Origin: an uncultured Bacteroidaceae bacterium
GTDB lineage: Bacteria > Bacteroidota > Bacteroidia > Bacteroidales > Bacteroidaceae
NCBI GenBank assembly: GCA_934394435.1
Contig: CAKRRN010000002.1
Coordinates: 99,458 to 163,457, forward strand
Direction of reading: 5' to 3'
Length of the DNA stretch: 64,000 bases
In this document: one piece after another, positions 62,957 through 64,000 of the stretch
Layout: every line of letters begins with the position of its first letter
Numbering within the stretch: position 1 is the stretch's first letter
Position numbers and translations under genes: made by a program
The notes under the pieces: model-generated
What the model saw: only the letters and a program-made list of their open reading frames with translations
Databases searched by the model: none
Told to the model about the DNA's origin: nothing

Positions 62957-63511
62957 ATGAAAAGAGACATTAAGTGGGAAACCCTTTCTTCGGAATATCT
63001 GATAAAGAGACCTTGGCTAACTGCGCGACGTGATGCTGTTCGTTTGCCAAATGGGGTAGTGCAGGAAGAGTATTATGTGCTGGAATATCCAGACTGGATA
63101 AACGTGATAGCGATGACTACAGACGGGCAGATGATTTTGGAACGTCAGTACAGACATGCTCTTGGAGAGACCTCATACGAGATTGTTGCTGGAGTGATGG
63201 AGAAAGGCGAAACGCCTGAGCAGGCTGCTCGACGTGAGTTGATGGAGGAAACAGGCTTTGGAGGTGGTGTCTGGACAAGTTTAATGGAAATATCAGCAAA
63301 TCCCAGTACGATGACCAATCTGTGTCATTGCTTTATGGCTATGGGTGTAGAGCGCATGGGAAGTCAGCATCTTGACCATACGGAGTATCTGGAGGTCTAC
63401 TTCTTCAAGCCAGAAGAGGTGTGGCAGATGTTGCTTGCGGGCGAGTTTCGCCAGTCGCTCATGGCTGCTCCTTTGTGGAAATTCTTCTATGAGCAGGGGT
63501 ATTGGAAGTAA
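62957..63511 (+). CDS. NUDIX hydrolase, ADP-ribose pyrophosphatase-like
   Basis: 184 residues, with TAGGAGG eight to fourteen bases before the ATG, a rare true Shine-Dalgarno here. The NUDIX box runs GVMEKGETPEQAARRELMEETGF (about 75-98), with all consensus glutamates and the arginine. The opening LTARRDAVRLPNGVVQEEYYVLEYPDWINVIAMTTDGQMILERQYRH is typical of ADP-sugar/GDP-mannose pyrophosphatases. Cytoplasmic; cleaves a nucleoside diphosphate linked to a sugar or ribose. Single gene. Confidence 0.93.
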   Translation: MKRDIKWETLSSEYLIKRPWLTARRDAVRLPNGVVQEEYYVLEYPDWINVIAMTTDGQMILERQYRHALGETSYEIVAGVMEKGETPEQAARRELMEETGFGGGVWTSLMEISANPSTMTNLCHCFMAMGVERMGSQHLDHTEYLEVYFFKPEEVWQMLLAGEFRQSLMAAPLWKFFYEQGYWK

Positions 63512-63611
63512 GAACTCTTTTTCTCTCACTTCATGAAAGTTCATTTGATCACCGTTTTCCTCCAATCGCTACTTTATAATTTTTAATTACCTAATATAGA
63601 TATTCAGTTAG

Positions 63612-63631
63612 TGCCCTCTTTTTAGAAGGCA
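63612..63631 (+). terminator. Weak hairpin after the NUDIX gene
   Basis: TGCC-C-TCT/AGA-A-GGCA with a T-rich loop. The 200-base gap also has a second imperfect pair (TTCCCA near 63645, TGGGAA near 63666). Confidence 0.4.
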
Positions 63632-63709
63632 TATAGATGTGATATTCCCATAAACACGTGAGTTTTTGGGAAAAATTGCTAAATATAATGTGTAAAAGTG
63701 GTACAAACT

Positions 63710-63739
63710 TTTGCATGAAAGAAATAAGGGGTATATTTG
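63710..63739 (+). promoter_or_regulatory. Possible promoter at the right edge
   Basis: TTTG (63710-63713), 18 bases, TATATTTG (63732-63739). It overlaps the start of the small frame at 63715, so either this frame starts elsewhere or the match is chance. It would serve the partial gene at 63873. Confidence 0.4.
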
Positions 63740-63867
63740 TCACCAGCAATCCCTTATTGGCGAATAAGGATGAAGATGAAAAACATGTTGCTTATGGTGA
63801 TGATATGAGTGTTGTTGCTCATGTGGTTATTACTGATGATACTTACATACAACTAACTAAAGGATAA
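63715..63867 (+). CDS. Small acidic protein of unknown function
   Basis: 50 residues from the ATG at 63715 (MKEIRGIFVTSNPLLANKDE...DDTYIQLTKG). Acidic, no signal. It ends five bases before the next gene. A promoter-like match overlaps its 5' end, so the start or even the gene is uncertain. No family recognised. Confidence 0.4.
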   Translation: MKEIRGIFVTSNPLLANKDEDEKHVAYGDDMSVVAHVVITDDTYIQLTKG

Positions 63868-63872
63868 AAACT

Positions 63873-64000
63873 ATGGCAAAGACGTCGATAAAGGGGACAA
63901 GAGAGAATCCCTATTCAATGAGTGAGTGTGAGAAGATGCTCAACGCTGGCACATGGCCAGGAGGCTATGTGAAGGATGATGCTGGTCAGGTGAGTTATGT
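63873..64000 (+). CDS. N-terminal part of an unrecognised protein (runs off right edge)
   Basis: 42 residues visible from the ATG at 63873 (MAKTSIKGTRENPYSMSECEK...), including NAGTWPGGYVKDDAGQVSYV. The pattern ENPYSxxExxxMLxxGTWxGGYV looks like a repeated N-terminal adaptor that I associate, from memory only, with exported or effector-type proteins of Bacteroidales. No signal peptide. The remainder lies outside the window. Confidence 0.5.
   Translation, partial: MAKTSIKGTRENPYSMSECEKMLNAGTWPGGYVKDDAGQVSY

Noticed and set aside
63772..63810. Short hydrophobic frame MKMKNMLLMVMI within the small right-edge gene
   Set aside because: It ends after twelve codons and arises from GATGAA/GATGAT runs of the overlapping acidic frame.

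Overview
The window reads as a chromosomal segment of a Bacteroidales bacterium, most likely Prevotellaceae. The evidence is the promoter type (a TAnnTTTG -7 box, sometimes with TTTG about 19 bases upstream, and few Shine-Dalgarno sites), the fused SecDF, the sufBCDS/infB/nusA/rimP order, lipobox and exported glycosidases, HMA-linked SO_0444-type permease, and a GcpE/IspG of Bacteroidetes type. No rRNA or tRNA gene was seen. The placement below family level is inference.

Layout. 1-9.3 kb (minus strand): one translation and Fe-S assembly block, rimP-nusA-infB-cvpA-like-sufB-sufC-sufD-sufS, driven from a promoter at 9282-9312; sufS runs off the left edge. 9.5-24.4 kb (minus): an exported GH78 rhamnosidase, a 1,408-residue exported protein with a CarboxypepD_reg-like N-terminus, a DUF4886 protein with a possible SecB-like partner, secDF, and a rhomboid protease/EEP nuclease-phosphatase pair. 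24.6 kb: an HU gene. 24.9-26.7 kb: a repeat-rich island with 22-bp tandem arrays, inverted ends and remnants of a phage/effector toxin cassette. 26.8-34.3 kb (minus): rbfA-lolC/E-like-anSME, an exported bleomycin-hydrolase-like peptidase, a GH84 hexosaminidase and an exported nucleoside-hydrolase-like protein. 34.5-42.4 kb: a dead ThiD-AraC fusion regulator, an AraC regulator divergent from a tyrosine phenol-lyase-like enzyme, pfs-luxS-TatD (methyl cycle and AI-2), and a succinyl-CoA:acetate CoA-transferase with a small membrane protein. 42.5-54.8 kb: VOC lipoprotein, GH92, a double SGNH esterase, GH2, GH78-like, a Tat-exported MBL hydrolase and GH51, i.e. glycan side-chain removal without SusC/SusD. 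54.9-59.0 kb (plus): rpoN, a PAP2-like membrane protein, purE and a shortened ispG. 59.0-60.9 kb: a 124-nt nested hairpin before a small HTH gene, an exported protein, and a second repeat island. 61-63.5 kb: a metal-efflux permease with a C-terminal HMA domain, followed by an AraC regulator with an N-terminal HMA-like domain, then a NUDIX hydrolase. The right edge begins an unrecognised gene pair.

The most unusual signals are (1) a modular intergenic repeat family with 22-bp arrays and a conserved 46-nt spacing between two motifs, (2) the 124-nt structured element beside the HTH gene, (3) the ThiD-AraC and HMA-AraC sensor fusions, (4) a phenol-lyase-like enzyme with a missing PLP-contact arginine, and (5) a headless papain-fold toxin gene overlapping a second phage-type effector gene.
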